Below the pieces are notes generated by a model that had not been told where the DNA came from, made no database searches, and saw only the letters and a list, made by a program, of their open reading frames with translations. A DNA stretch of 64,000 nt from Affinundibacterium nitidum (GTDB lineage Bacteria > Pseudomonadota > Gammaproteobacteria > Burkholderiales > Burkholderiaceae_D). Below, one piece after another: positions 17,135 to 26,948 of this stretch (position 1 is its first letter; each line of letters begins with the position of its first letter). The stretch is taken from assembly GCF_014284155.1 (NCBI RefSeq), contig NZ_JACOFZ010000001.1, forward strand, positions 310,001 to 374,000. The letters are read 5' to 3'. Both the position numbers and the translations under genes were made by a program.

Positions 17135-18181
17135 ATGAGCTATTTAGAAATTATCTTGCCTTTTGGCATCCCTAATCCTGCCCTTGCCAAAGAACTCTTG
17201 CGGCAGGCGCAAACACCATCATTGGCAAAACTCACCAGTTTCGGAAGGCTACGACAACATCACCAGCTCAATGAATTTGCGCGCCTATTGCCCCACGAAT
17301 TTTGCCTTTATCAAGATCCGTTCTCTACCGGCAACTCAAAGAAGCAAAACATTGTCTTACTTGATAAAGAGGAGCGTTTTACGAGTCCAGAGACAACGCA
17401 CCACAGCATGTCGCTCAAAGCAGCAACGCCCAAAGCTGGATTTTGGTTCACCTTAAGTCCCGTGCATATTCACATCGCACGAGATCATTTAGTAATGACT
17501 GATCCGCAGAGACTTACTATTAGCGAACATGAATCGCGAGAACTGTTTAAAATTGCTCACGAAATTTGTGTCGAATTAGGGCATGAACTTGTTTACGGCG
17601 ACGCAAAGAATTGGTTCCTTCGAGCAGACGAATGGAGTGAACTCCGTACTTCCAGTTTGTCGGCTGCCGCTGGCCATAACATGGATATCTGGATTGCGGA
17701 AGGCGAAATGGCTAGACCATGGCGCAAGTTGCAAAACGAGATTCAAATGGCATGGCATATTAGTCTTGTTAATCAAGCACGCGAAGAGAATGGACAAACA
17801 CCGATCAACTCGGTCTGGCTGCACAGTGGAAGTGCGCAAGTTACGCCACCGAATTTTCTCACCGGCGTCAAATCATTGCAAAGCGTTTTGCACGACTCCA
17901 ATCTCAAATTATCAATGCAAAGAATCGTGATAGACGATCTCAATGAGCCCGCACTCAATAGCGATTGGGGAAGTTGGTTGGCGCAACTTAATCAGCTTGA
18001 AATGACTTGTTTTAACCCCTTGTGGTCAGCTCTTGAGAAAGGCGAAATCAAAAGCATTAATCTCGTTTTGAGCGATACTCAACAACTGGCATTGATCGAA
18101 TGTCGTCCCGCGCGATTTTGGCAGATGTGGAAAAAGCCAACACTGGCTCCACTTCTAACGCTCGCCCAAGCAAACAAATAG
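17135..18181 (+). CDS. Conserved protein of the COG4255 type, recJ neighbour
   Basis: A 348-residue cytoplasmic protein without a signal peptide. It resembles a betaproteobacterial family sometimes annotated as phosphoglycerate-mutase-like (COG4255), with conserved blocks WFLRADEWSELRTSSLSAAAGHN, WRKLQNEIQMAWH and NSVWLHSG. I cannot support a mutase activity: no alkaline-phosphatase-type metal motif is evident. It is divergent from lolC and lies 60 bases upstream of recJ on the same strand, the usual arrangement in this order. A link to recombination or nucleotide metabolism is possible but unproven. Confidence 0.75.
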   Translation: MSYLEIILPFGIPNPALAKELLRQAQTPSLAKLTSFGRLRQHHQLNEFARLLPHEFCLYQDPFSTGNSKKQNIVLLDKEERFTSPETTHHSMSLKAATPKAGFWFTLSPVHIHIARDHLVMTDPQRLTISEHESRELFKIAHEICVELGHELVYGDAKNWFLRADEWSELRTSSLSAAAGHNMDIWIAEGEMARPWRKLQNEIQMAWHISLVNQAREENGQTPINSVWLHSGSAQVTPPNFLTGVKSLQSVLHDSNLKLSMQRIVIDDLNEPALNSDWGSWLAQLNQLEMTCFNPLWSALEKGEIKSINLVLSDTQQLALIECRPARFWQMWKKPTLAPLLTLAQANK

Positions 18182-18241
18182 AATCTTTTGTATTGCGTCA
18201 TGCACATGCAGACTGCAATTCTAGATAAAAAGAGAAAAGTT

Positions 18242-19945
18242 ATGACCCGTATTAGCATTCGCCCATATTCATTCCGCCAGTCCGAACTATTGAAGCAAAG
18301 TGGCATGCATCCTGTCTTAGCTCGCCTATTTTCCGCTCGCGGCATCTTAAGTGCAGAGGAACTTCTAACGGATCTTCCCGCACTATTACCGCCAGCGAGT
18401 TTAATGAATAATATTAAAGCTGCTCAGTATTTAGCGGACGCAATTGAGCAAAAGAAGAAACTGGTAATCGTGGCAGACTACGATTGTGATGGTGCTACCG
18501 CTTGCGCAGTCGGGATTAGGGGATTGCGAATGCTTGGTGCACAGGTAGACTACATCGTACCAAATCGTTTCGAATACGGCTATGGATTAACACCTGAAAT
18601 TGTTGAACTAACCGCCCGAGAGAAATCTCCGGACGTAATTGTCACAGTCGATAACGGGATTGCGAGTATTGATGGGGTTGCGGCAGCTAAGGCACGTGGA
18701 ATCGATGTCGTTGTAACAGATCACCATCTACCTGCCGACCAACTTCCAGAGGCTTCTGTAATCGTCAACCCTAACCAACCTTATTGTGAGTTCGCGAGTA
18801 AAAATTTGGCTGGCGTGGGTGTAATGTTTTATGTCCTGCTCGCGCTACGTGCAGAAATGCGTCAACGTGGCGCTTTTGATCAACAATCACAACCTAAACT
18901 CGATACTCTTCTCGATCTAGTCGCTCTGGGTACTGTTGCTGACGTTGTTAAGCTTGACCCAAACAACCGAATTCTCGTTGCGCAAGGTTTAAAGCGCATG
19001 CGTGCAGGCCGCATGCATGCCGGCATTGCGGCACTATTTAGAGTCGCTGGACGCGAACCACGTCAGGCAAGTCCATTCGACCTCGGCTTTGCAGTCGGAC
19101 CGCGTTTGAACGCTGCAGGTCGCCTCGCTGATATGGCACTAGGAATTGAATGCTTGACGACAGATGATGAGGGCCGTGCTTGGCAAATTGCGCAAGAGCT
19201 CAATAGCATTAATGCCGACCGCAAAGATATTGAACGAGAGATGCAAGACGTGGCTTTACTTCACCTTGATGCTTTTCAAGCTAAAGACACACATACGATT
19301 GCAGTGTTTGATGAGTCTTGGCATCAAGGCGTTATCGGAATTGTCGCCTCACGCTTAAAGGATAAGTTCTATCGACCAACAATCACATTCGCACCAGGCG
19401 ACGAAGGACTAATGAAAGGTTCTGGGCGCTCAATTCCAGGCTTTCATCTTCGTGATGCTTTAGATTTGGTCTCCAAGCACGCCCCCAAGCTAATACAAAA
19501 GTTTGGCGGACATGCGATGGCGGCAGGTCTAACGATCCGCACCGAAGATTTCCCTGCTTTTCAAGCAGCTTTTGAGACAGTCGGCAAGTCTTGGTTGCGA
19601 CAAGATCAACTTGAACGCGTCATCGAAACGGATGGCATCCTTGAAGAAGCCTATTACACGACGGATTTTATCGATTTACTTGATAGTCAAGTGTGGGGCC
19701 AAGGCTTTCCACCGCCGATCTTTTGCGATGAGTTCAAACTCATTTCTCAGCGTATTTTAAAGGAACGGCACCTAAAAATGGTCTTGGAGAAAAATGGCTT
19801 ACGCTATGATGCGATTTGGTTTGGTCATACAGATAGTTTTGGGGAACGTGTACGAGTGGCATTTCGACTCGACGCCAACGAATACAACGGTGTAACTAAG
19901 GTACAACTTCTCGTCGAGCATGTTGAGGCAGCGCTAGCGACGTAA
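18242..19945 (+). CDS. recJ: Single-stranded-DNA 5'-3' exonuclease RecJ
   Basis: A 567-residue DHH-family exonuclease that degrades single-stranded DNA 5' to 3' in RecF-pathway recombination and mismatch repair. The motif VADYDCDGATA (metal-binding Asp residues) is about 80 residues in, DHH lies in VVTDHHLPAD, and the DHHA1 domain contains GRSIPGFHLRDAL and KFGGHAMAAGLT. The length matches E. coli RecJ (577). The start at ATG 18242 was chosen for its AGAGAAAAG ribosome site and the family-like N-terminus MTRISIRPYS. Confidence 0.95.
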   Translation: MTRISIRPYSFRQSELLKQSGMHPVLARLFSARGILSAEELLTDLPALLPPASLMNNIKAAQYLADAIEQKKKLVIVADYDCDGATACAVGIRGLRMLGAQVDYIVPNRFEYGYGLTPEIVELTAREKSPDVIVTVDNGIASIDGVAAAKARGIDVVVTDHHLPADQLPEASVIVNPNQPYCEFASKNLAGVGVMFYVLLALRAEMRQRGAFDQQSQPKLDTLLDLVALGTVADVVKLDPNNRILVAQGLKRMRAGRMHAGIAALFRVAGREPRQASPFDLGFAVGPRLNAAGRLADMALGIECLTTDDEGRAWQIAQELNSINADRKDIEREMQDVALLHLDAFQAKDTHTIAVFDESWHQGVIGIVASRLKDKFYRPTITFAPGDEGLMKGSGRSIPGFHLRDALDLVSKHAPKLIQKFGGHAMAAGLTIRTEDFPAFQAAFETVGKSWLRQDQLERVIETDGILEEAYYTTDFIDLLDSQVWGQGFPPPIFCDEFKLISQRILKERHLKMVLEKNGLRYDAIWFGHTDSFGERVRVAFRLDANEYNGVTKVQLLVEHVEAALAT

Positions 19946-19979
19946 AGTACTCGATGCTTCGCCGCCCATTTCAGACCAC

Positions 19980-20474
19980 TTATTGCGTTTGTTCCGAGGT
20001 TTCCGCAGAACGACGCCCAATCAATTTCAGAATTACACCGATCATCCCTATCGCAACAGGATTAATATCGAAGTTGACGCTGAAACTACGACCACCGAGG
20101 TTAATCCACGACTCCAAAGTCGGCACAAGGAACAACGCAGCAATCCCCGCATACATCAAATTTGCACCGACCGTTTTCATCTCTTGAAAAACAGCCAGAT
20201 CAAACCCTCGTGCGCGCTCATAGGCACGAAGTAAATTTGAGGCTGACCATAATGCGACAAGATAACTGACTGGAACCAAAATACCTGTCCAGAAATGCGG
20301 AAGTCTAAAACTTAACATCAGCATCGCTCGCGCATCAGTTGTTCCAGCCAAACCAATTGCTTGTGACAACTGCGCAATCTTTTCGACGATTAAGTTCAAC
20401 GTGAATACGATAACCAAAATTTTTGTCATCGCTGACATACTTAACGCGGGTGCCGCATTGTTTTTCGTGCTCAT
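19980..20474 (-). CDS. Membrane protein, DUF2975-like
   Basis: A 164-residue protein with four predicted transmembrane helices (TKILVIVFTLNLIV, WTGILVPVSYLVALW, GANLMYAGIAALFLVP and the C-terminal NPVAIGMIGVILKLIG). The pattern of short loops with LLRAYERARGFDLAVFQEMKTVG between helices 2 and 3 resembles DUF2975 membrane proteins, whose function is unknown. It converges on recJ with 34 bases between the stops. Family placement is tentative. Confidence 0.65.
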   Translation of the reverse strand: MSTKNNAAPALSMSAMTKILVIVFTLNLIVEKIAQLSQAIGLAGTTDARAMLMLSFRLPHFWTGILVPVSYLVALWSASNLLRAYERARGFDLAVFQEMKTVGANLMYAGIAALFLVPTLESWINLGGRSFSVNFDINPVAIGMIGVILKLIGRRSAETSEQTQ

Positions 20475-20642
20475 AAAATATCCTTCAATGCTAGACCCTT
20501 ATCATAATCGATTTACAATACCCTTGGAAATAGATTGAGGAGTTGTCATTTACACTGAAGTGCAATTGCTTTGCGTGCATTTCGAAAACGGTTAAGTTAA
20601 GCTCGAATAAATATAAAAGTTTCGATGAAAGGACGTACTAAG

Positions 20643-21278
20643 ATGACGCGTTTATTTAAAACCTTGATTTTATTGGGCACCCTTTGTTTAAGCAACGCTT
20701 CTCTTTCCGCAACACAAGAGGACGACAACTATCGGATTCTATTTAGTTCGAGCAATCGACTTGAAAATGAAGATCTGATGAATTTATATCGATTTCAAAA
20801 CATACAGATTGCGAAGGTCAAATTCATAGGTAGAGGCTTGTGGGGGAAAAATTTTAAACTCTACGTTCAAGAAGTGGTCGATGGAAAACCTCAAAAGAAA
20901 CAACAAATTTTTGATTCAAAGGAAGATGAATTTTTTAAAATCAAGGAACAAGAATTTGCTTTTGATGTATTGGCTCAACGTACGATGCAAAACAAAGTGC
21001 GCTTCGATTTCCGTTTCCTTGGTTATGGTTTCACCAAAGAATTTTCTGTTAAAGCCGAACAACAAGATTTTGTATTGAAGAGTGCCCAAGATGGCGAGGA
21101 GGATTTAGAAGTCAAGGTCGATAGAGAGTTCAATTTTCTCAGCTTCACTATGCCTTACAAATCCAATCACGGTTCTTTGCGCTACAGTGACTTTGACCCA
21201 CTCAGTGTGCGTCCTGATTCCATGGGGAAGAAGTTTGGCATTCCTCGTTACTTCTTGATACAGATTGAGTTTAACTAG
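20643..21278 (+). CDS. Secreted protein of unknown function
   Basis: A 211-residue protein with a Sec signal peptide (KTLILLGTLCLSNASLSA) and a mature part rich in charged residues and alternating beta strands. I recognise no domain. The ATG at 20643 has an AAAGGA ribosome site 9 bases upstream, which the ATG at 20625 lacks. It ends before a bidirectional terminator shared with the convergent protease gene. Confidence 0.72.
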   Translation: MTRLFKTLILLGTLCLSNASLSATQEDDNYRILFSSSNRLENEDLMNLYRFQNIQIAKVKFIGRGLWGKNFKLYVQEVVDGKPQKKQQIFDSKEDEFFKIKEQEFAFDVLAQRTMQNKVRFDFRFLGYGFTKEFSVKAEQQDFVLKSAQDGEEDLEVKVDREFNFLSFTMPYKSNHGSLRYSDFDPLSVRPDSMGKKFGIPRYFLIQIEFN

Positions 21279-21327
21279 CTAAATTTTCAAACTGACTAAC
21301 CAACAAATTCGGCTCAGTCGACACCAA

Positions 21328-21372
21328 AAAAAACGCCGCAACCAAAGCTAAGCTTTCGATGCGGCGTTTTTT
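21328..21372. terminator. Bidirectional factor-independent terminator
   Basis: AAAAAACGCCGCA (21328-21340) pairs exactly with TGCGGCGTTTTTT (21360-21372). It lies between the convergent secreted-protein gene and the DegP-like protease gene and can act in both directions. Confidence 0.92.
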
Positions 21373-21410
21373 AAATCTACTCCGACTACAATATTTGACC
21401 TATAAAAATC

Positions 21411-22967
21411 CTATTTCTTTTCCCAGATAGCCATCATGTCAGGCGAGCCTTGTGAACGTATGCCGTTATCGGAAAGAACACCTTCTGTCTCGAGAATCAT
21501 TGATTTACGCGGCAACACCATGGTTTCACCCCAGCGCTGATCATAATGAATCACAATCAAATCATCTTTCAGATCACGCAAGACCTCGACTAAGTGTTTC
21601 AAACTGCGAATTTGTATGCCGTTAATCGAATAAATGACAGCACCAAAACGATTGCTGTAACCGGTGACAAGCTTATGCGGAAAAAACGGTGACGCCACAA
21701 CAACCAGCTCTTCACGCTCTTTGCTAGGCATCTCACCACGCATGGTTACCAACGGGCTGGCGTTGTATGCATATCCGTTGAGTGCTGGAGCATTATTGGC
21801 AATGAAGCTCAGATATTCGATCGTCGCGCGCGAGAATACGATTGGTCCAAGAATGAAATACGAAGGATATCCGCCCTGTAAATCTGAAATCAAATGAGGC
21901 CGACCAGAGTATGCGGGTACTTGAACCTTTATAGATTTCCCTGCTCGCACTATTGTCAGTGGCACCATGCCTTTCGTCGCGACCTGTTGGACTTTATACT
22001 TAAACATGACGCGAACATTGGGCTTCAATTTCACCATGCATTGATTATCAATTGCAGTTTCACCGATATGTGTGACGACGTCCCACTCTTTCAACACCGG
22101 TTCCACCCCGTTGGAATAGGGACGATGAATGATGCAACCTTCGATGCTCTTATCAAGCTTTAGATATTCGCGGACAACCGGATTTTCAAAAGTTTGCGTC
22201 ACATCTAAGAGGATCGGCTTGCCGCTATACTTGCCATCAGCAACGTCGGCAAGGAACAGCTCAATCTCCTCGTTAGGAATAATGTAGCCGATGTTCTGCG
22301 CGTGCATTAAACCCGAAAATGCAAGGCCTATCATTTTTTCACCTGCAATCACTGGCCCACCACTATTGCCAGGGTTGATCGCAGCATCGACCTGAATACG
22401 CAATCCACTCACCGCTCCGTCGTAATCCACAAATTCGATACGAGAGACAATCCCTTTTGTAATCGATAGCGAGTTGCCGCCGGTCGGATAACCATACGCA
22501 AACACAGCGTCCGTAATTTCGGGCAACTTATTGCTACGAGCCACTGACAAGTGCGTATCAAAGAAACTTGTGTCATCCAGTTCCAAGAGGGCCAAATCCA
22601 TGCCACGCGCAATGGCAATCACTTTGGCACTAACTTTGTTCCCATCTTGACCGTTCTGCACTTGCACCTGACTGGCATATTCAACTACATGCGCATTTGT
22701 CAAAATGCGCTTCCCTTCAATTACTACCCCAGAGCCAGTAACTTCTTGCGGCGCAGCTTTTGACCATGGCTTAAATGGATCAGGACCACGTAGGGTCGAG
22801 AACACTTTTACTACCGATTTTTCAAGATTAACTGTGGAATCTGCATTCTTTTTTGCGCTGCCTTGCGCCAACGCCGAAGGACTTAAGATGGTACATGTCG
22901 CCACCAGCGTGGTGAATAACATCAATAGCCAAGTTGTTGATATTTGTTGTGCTTGCAATCGTTTCAT
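21411..22967 (-). CDS. Periplasmic trypsin-like serine protease, HtrA/Deg type
   Basis: A 518-residue exported serine protease. A signal peptide (LMLFTTLVATCTILSPSALA) is followed by a chymotrypsin-fold domain with the complete triad H93 (LTNAHVV), D124 (GMDLALLEL) and S202 (NPGNSGGPV). The YPTGGNSLSITKGIVSRI block is like that of the plant Deg9/Deg10 branch rather than E. coli DegP. The C-terminal half holds one PDZ-like region and a second, weaker one (AVIYSINGIQIRSLKHLVEVL). It probably clears misfolded periplasmic proteins. The gene is followed on the minus strand by the bidirectional terminator. Confidence 0.88.
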   Translation of the reverse strand: MKRLQAQQISTTWLLMLFTTLVATCTILSPSALAQGSAKKNADSTVNLEKSVVKVFSTLRGPDPFKPWSKAAPQEVTGSGVVIEGKRILTNAHVVEYASQVQVQNGQDGNKVSAKVIAIARGMDLALLELDDTSFFDTHLSVARSNKLPEITDAVFAYGYPTGGNSLSITKGIVSRIEFVDYDGAVSGLRIQVDAAINPGNSGGPVIAGEKMIGLAFSGLMHAQNIGYIIPNEEIELFLADVADGKYSGKPILLDVTQTFENPVVREYLKLDKSIEGCIIHRPYSNGVEPVLKEWDVVTHIGETAIDNQCMVKLKPNVRVMFKYKVQQVATKGMVPLTIVRAGKSIKVQVPAYSGRPHLISDLQGGYPSYFILGPIVFSRATIEYLSFIANNAPALNGYAYNASPLVTMRGEMPSKEREELVVVASPFFPHKLVTGYSNRFGAVIYSINGIQIRSLKHLVEVLRDLKDDLIVIHYDQRWGETMVLPRKSMILETEGVLSDNGIRSQGSPDMMAIWEKK

Positions 22968-23040
22968 CGGTTCAAAATCTTTTTAGATATATGTAAACGG
23001 TTAGTGCTGGATTGTCGTGTTAACAATTTCACTAGATGGT

Positions 23041-23676
23041 TCAGTGTTTCGCAGCATCTTTGTTTGCTTCATTCAGAGGTTCTGCTTGCAATTTCATTGG
23101 TTCGATCTTGCAATTTGACGCCTGCGCGATTCCTTTTAGGTAAGCACGACGTACAATACCAGCCACACCGGCTGCGCCAACCTCACGCTCATGTCGATCA
23201 GCACCTGAGAGTTTACGTATCCATGAGCGAAAGGGAATAATGCCAGACGTGAAGCTTTTCAAGGCACCCACAGTCGCGTTACCCAACTCTTCAGCTCCTT
23301 TGTTTATCACGTTTCCAGTGGCATCAACTCGCACTGTATCGAGGTCAGCACCGAGAACTTGATCTAAATCGTGAATCTCCTTTGCGAGACTCTCGCAAGT
23401 TGCATTTTCTGGTCTTGCATAAGCAGTTTTCCTAGCTTGTTGCAAAATTGGTGGCACATCTGTACGAACCAAATTCAAATCACTAAATGGGGTTGCTATT
23501 GCATCTCCAACACGGCTATCCATACTAGCTTCATTACCAGCAATAGGACTCGGGACCTTTGATGTGTTCTCTGACTTATGCCCACCATTGCTTGCACATG
23601 CAGAAAGAGAAAGTGCGGCAACTGTCGCGCCGAAAAACGCCAAAGTTCGACTCGAAGAAAATTGATTCAGATGCAT
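23041..23676 (-). CDS. Lipoprotein of unknown function
   Basis: A 211-residue predicted lipoprotein with signal peptide FFGATVAALSLSACAS (lipobox LSAC). The mature part includes DLDQVLGADLDTVRVDATG and a hydrophobic stretch VGALKSFTSGIIPFRSWIRKLSG that may contact the membrane. Similar Burkholderiales lipoproteins carry this pattern but have no known function. It lies 73 bases upstream of the Deg-type protease on the same strand and may be co-transcribed with it. Confidence 0.78.
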   Translation of the reverse strand: MHLNQFSSSRTLAFFGATVAALSLSACASNGGHKSENTSKVPSPIAGNEASMDSRVGDAIATPFSDLNLVRTDVPPILQQARKTAYARPENATCESLAKEIHDLDQVLGADLDTVRVDATGNVINKGAEELGNATVGALKSFTSGIIPFRSWIRKLSGADRHEREVGAAGVAGIVRRAYLKGIAQASNCKIEPMKLQAEPLNEANKDAAKH

Positions 23677-23957
23677 GGAATCCTCATTAATATTTTAATC
23701 ACGGTAGTTTGATACGGCTTTCAACAGTCTGCGCTGAGCCAAAACACAGCGCTTTGCCTACACCCAAAGTGTCGCCAGAATATGATTTTATTGCAAGGTA
23801 TTTTTCGAACGTCTTAGCTTTGTGCGCATCGATTACCTACTGCAAATAGAGCCATTCAAGCAAGACACGCATCAAGAGTAGCGATAACCACCAGAAAGAC
23901 CCTACAAAAAAACGTGCAAAATCACGTACTTGCGCGCTTTCCGGTACAATCGTGGCT

Positions 23958-26267
23958 ATGAATCCAGCTCCGAAAAATCTCTTCGCTTTCCCGCGCTACC
24001 GTCCAGATGTTGGCGGTGAACATGCTGCGCCCTTCCTTCCTATGTCTCGCGCCGAAATGGACGCCTTGGGTTGGGATAGTTGTGACGTCATTCTTGTAAC
24101 GGGTGATGCTTACATCGACCACCCAAGTTTTGGGATGGCCTTAATCGGTCGTCTTCTAGAACAGCAAGGCTTTCGGGTTGGAATTATTAGTCAACCAGAC
24201 TGGCAATCTGCCGATGATTTTCGAGCTCTTGGTCGTCCAAATTTGTACTTCGGCATTACCGCAGGAAATATGGATTCAATGGTCAATCGCTATACGGCAG
24301 ACCGCAAGATTCGCTCGGAGGATGCTTACACGCCCGACGGTGATCCGAATAAACGACCTGATCGTGCAGTAGTGGTTTATGCACAAAGAGCACGTGAAGC
24401 GTTCCCAGAAGTAAATGTCGTCATTGGCAGTATCGAGGCTAGCCTACGTCGTATTGCACATTATGATTATTGGTCCGACAAAGTCAAACGTTCAGTTTTA
24501 CCTGATTCAAAAGCGGATCTTCTCTTGTTTGGCAATGCTGAACGTGCGATCGTCGATTTAACACATCGACTTGCTGCAGGCGAATCTATCAAGGCAATCC
24601 GTGACCTGCGCGGGACGGCATTTATGACCCCTTCGCATTGGTTACCTGATGAAGATTGGAGTGAAATTCAGTCGATCAAAATCGATACTCCAGGCAAGAT
24701 CGAACCACATACAAATCCATATGAGATGGTGCCTGAAGCGAGTGCCACTGGCGGTGCAAAATGTAGCACCGGCGGCGAAACAAAAACCGAAGCAAGCGCA
24801 GATGATGTTGTTAAGGCACAAGCCATTCGCATCATGAGTCGTGAGGAGCGACAAGCGATGTTGCGCAGCAAACACAACAAAACTGTTATTCGTTTGCCGT
24901 CTTTTGATGCCGTCAAAGACGATCCGGTGATGTATGCCCATGCTTCACGTGTTTTTCATCTCGAAGCAAATCCTGGCAATGCGAAAGCGCTATCGCAGGC
25001 ACATGGTGATCGTGATGTATGGATTAACCCACCACCGTTGCCACTCGCTATGGACGAAATGGATGGGGTATACGACAGATCCTATGCACGTGCGCCACAC
25101 CCTAGCTACGGCAAGGCCCGCATCCCAGCTTGGGAAATGATCCGATTCTCAGTCAATATCATGCGCGGATGTTTCGGCGGATGTACGTTTTGTTCAATCA
25201 CCGAGCACGAAGGCCGCATCATTCAAAGTCGCTCAGAACCCTCCATCCTACGTGAAATTGAAGAAATTCGAGACAAAACTAAAGGTTTTACAGGGACGAT
25301 CTCTGATCTTGGTGGCCCGACTGCCAATATGTATCGTCTTGCCTGCAAGGACAAAAAGATCGAAGAATCATGCCGTCGTTTGTCCTGTGTATATCCAAGT
25401 ATTTGCAGCAACCTTAATACCGATCACTCCAAATTGATTTCACTGTATCGCAAAGCACGTGCAATTCCTGGGGTTAAGAAAATCTTGATTAGTTCTGGCT
25501 TGAGATATGACCTCGCTGTGCGTTCGCCGGAATACGTCAAAGAGTTGGTGACCCATCACGTTGGAGGCCTACTCAAGATCGCACCTGAACATACTGAAAC
25601 CAATACATTATCAAAGATGATGAAACCTGGCATCGGTACTTACGATGCATTCAAGGCCATGTTTGAGAAGTATTCGAAGGAAGCGGGCAAAGAACAATAT
25701 CTCATTCCTTACTTTATCGCAGCACACCCGGGGACAACCGATGAAGACATGGTGAATCTGGCGCTGTGGCTCAAGAAGAACAATTTCAAACTAGACCAAG
25801 TACAAACTTTTATGCCGACACCGATGGCATTGGCGACGACGATGTACCACACGCGTAAGAATCCTTTGAAGAAGATCAGCGCTGATTCAGAGGTCGTCGA
25901 AACAGCCCGCTCAGGAAAAATCCGAAAGTTCCATAAGGCACTTCTACGCTATCACGCCCCAGAGAACTACGACGTAGTCAAAGAAGGCTTATTGCGTATG
26001 GGACGTGGGGATCTGATCGGCAGCAGTGAACGTCACTTGATACCCTCAAGGGCTCCCTTGGTCGCCAATCTGGTAAACGCAGGCGTTGTTCCCGTCAAAC
26101 GTGGTGCGGCTCCAAAGCTCAATACCTTCGGAAAACATTCGGCAAATCGAATTGCAGCTAAATCACCAGCTGCGACAAAACCAAGTGGCTCGACACTTTC
26201 CTATAATTCAGCAAAGTCCAAGAAAGTCCCCGCAAAGCCGAATGTCGGGCGTAGCGGTCGAAAATAG
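23958..26267 (+). CDS. ygiQ: YgiQ-family radical SAM protein
   Basis: A 769-residue radical SAM protein of the YgiQ (UPF0313) family. The iron-sulfur-binding motif CFGGCTFC (CxxxCxxC) follows NIMRG near the middle. The N-terminal domain holds the family blocks [23 protein letters not shown] and [21 protein letters not shown]. The C-terminal tail (about 70 residues) is basic and low in complexity. The reaction of YgiQ is not established. The ATG at 23958 was chosen over the GTG at 23952. No clear ribosome binding site precedes it, and a TACAAT box ends only 7 bases before the ATG, so a leaderless mRNA is conceivable. Confidence 0.9.
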   Translation: MNPAPKNLFAFPRYRPDVGGEHAAPFLPMSRAEMDALGWDSCDVILVTGDAYIDHPSFGMALIGRLLEQQGFRVGIISQPDWQSADDFRALGRPNLYFGITAGNMDSMVNRYTADRKIRSEDAYTPDGDPNKRPDRAVVVYAQRAREAFPEVNVVIGSIEASLRRIAHYDYWSDKVKRSVLPDSKADLLLFGNAERAIVDLTHRLAAGESIKAIRDLRGTAFMTPSHWLPDEDWSEIQSIKIDTPGKIEPHTNPYEMVPEASATGGAKCSTGGETKTEASADDVVKAQAIRIMSREERQAMLRSKHNKTVIRLPSFDAVKDDPVMYAHASRVFHLEANPGNAKALSQAHGDRDVWINPPPLPLAMDEMDGVYDRSYARAPHPSYGKARIPAWEMIRFSVNIMRGCFGGCTFCSITEHEGRIIQSRSEPSILREIEEIRDKTKGFTGTISDLGGPTANMYRLACKDKKIEESCRRLSCVYPSICSNLNTDHSKLISLYRKARAIPGVKKILISSGLRYDLAVRSPEYVKELVTHHVGGLLKIAPEHTETNTLSKMMKPGIGTYDAFKAMFEKYSKEAGKEQYLIPYFIAAHPGTTDEDMVNLALWLKKNNFKLDQVQTFMPTPMALATTMYHTRKNPLKKISADSEVVETARSGKIRKFHKALLRYHAPENYDVVKEGLLRMGRGDLIGSSERHLIPSRAPLVANLVNAGVVPVKRGAAPKLNTFGKHSANRIAAKSPAATKPSGSTLSYNSAKSKKVPAKPNVGRSGRK

Positions 26268-26461
26268 TGGCTACCAAATTAAAGCTCAGTTTTATTAGAA
26301 AGATATCTTTTTTCCAGCTTGATTTCGACGCAACATGGCCTCAAAAAATCCATTGTTTTTAGTGTCTTTTCTAGGATAGCGCTGTACAATTTCCTCAAGG
26401 CAAAATTTCAGCATATTTTTTGCCAAGGTTCCCATGTTTGAACTCACTGACGGAGAGCGCA

Positions 26462-26752
26462 ATGAAACACATGAAGACGGTGTTAATCTTGGAACACACG
26501 GAAGAAGTTTTTGACAAACTGACTTGCGACGTCTGCGGCGCTGAGTCAAAGTGGGACCAAAACTGGTCTACCGCTGAACATGAGAAAATCAATACCACGA
26601 TACAGCTAGATGAAGAAGAGTCTTTCGCACACGGCGGCTCCTCTGCGCAAACTCAATACCACATTTGTCCACATTGCTTTAAGACAGAGCTAGCAAAGTG
26701 GTTCGAAAGCCATCGGCAGGCAAAACCAACAATTACGAAGTCCGTCTGGTAG
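26462..26752 (+). CDS. Small zinc-ribbon-like protein
   Basis: A 96-residue protein with two Cys pairs, CDVC (about residue 24) and CPHC (about residue 70), spaced so as to bind one zinc ion. Residues between them are acidic and polar. I recognise no named family, but it resembles small zinc-ribbon proteins of unknown function in Burkholderiales. The start at ATG 26462 has a GGAGAG ribosome site; the longer frame from 26420 lacks one. A strong terminator follows. Confidence 0.75.
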   Translation: MKHMKTVLILEHTEEVFDKLTCDVCGAESKWDQNWSTAEHEKINTTIQLDEEESFAHGGSSAQTQYHICPHCFKTELAKWFESHRQAKPTITKSVW

Positions 26753-26776
26753 ATTGCGTTTGTTTTATGCATTGCT

Positions 26777-26803
26777 GGGACCGCCGAATGCGGTCCCTTT
26801 TCA
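26777..26803 (+). terminator. Factor-independent terminator
   Basis: A perfect GGGACCGC-CGAAT-GCGGTCCC stem (26777-26797) followed by TTTTCATTTT, 25 bases after the zinc-ribbon gene. Confidence 0.92.
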
Positions 26804-26948
26804 TTTTGACACTGCATCTGTACAAAGCAGTGCGCGCCCCATTTTTTTTACTTTTATCAACACGCTAGACATCTGATGTGCGCTCTATCGCACTATAGCT
26901 AAGGTATAATCGAAGGTTTTATTACATTTACCATCGCAAAGAGTCCAC

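Noticed and set aside
23945-23958. Leaderless ygiQ mRNA from the TACAAT box
   Set aside because: The box is well placed, but no convincing -35 element lies 16-19 bases upstream, so it is not listed as a promoter.
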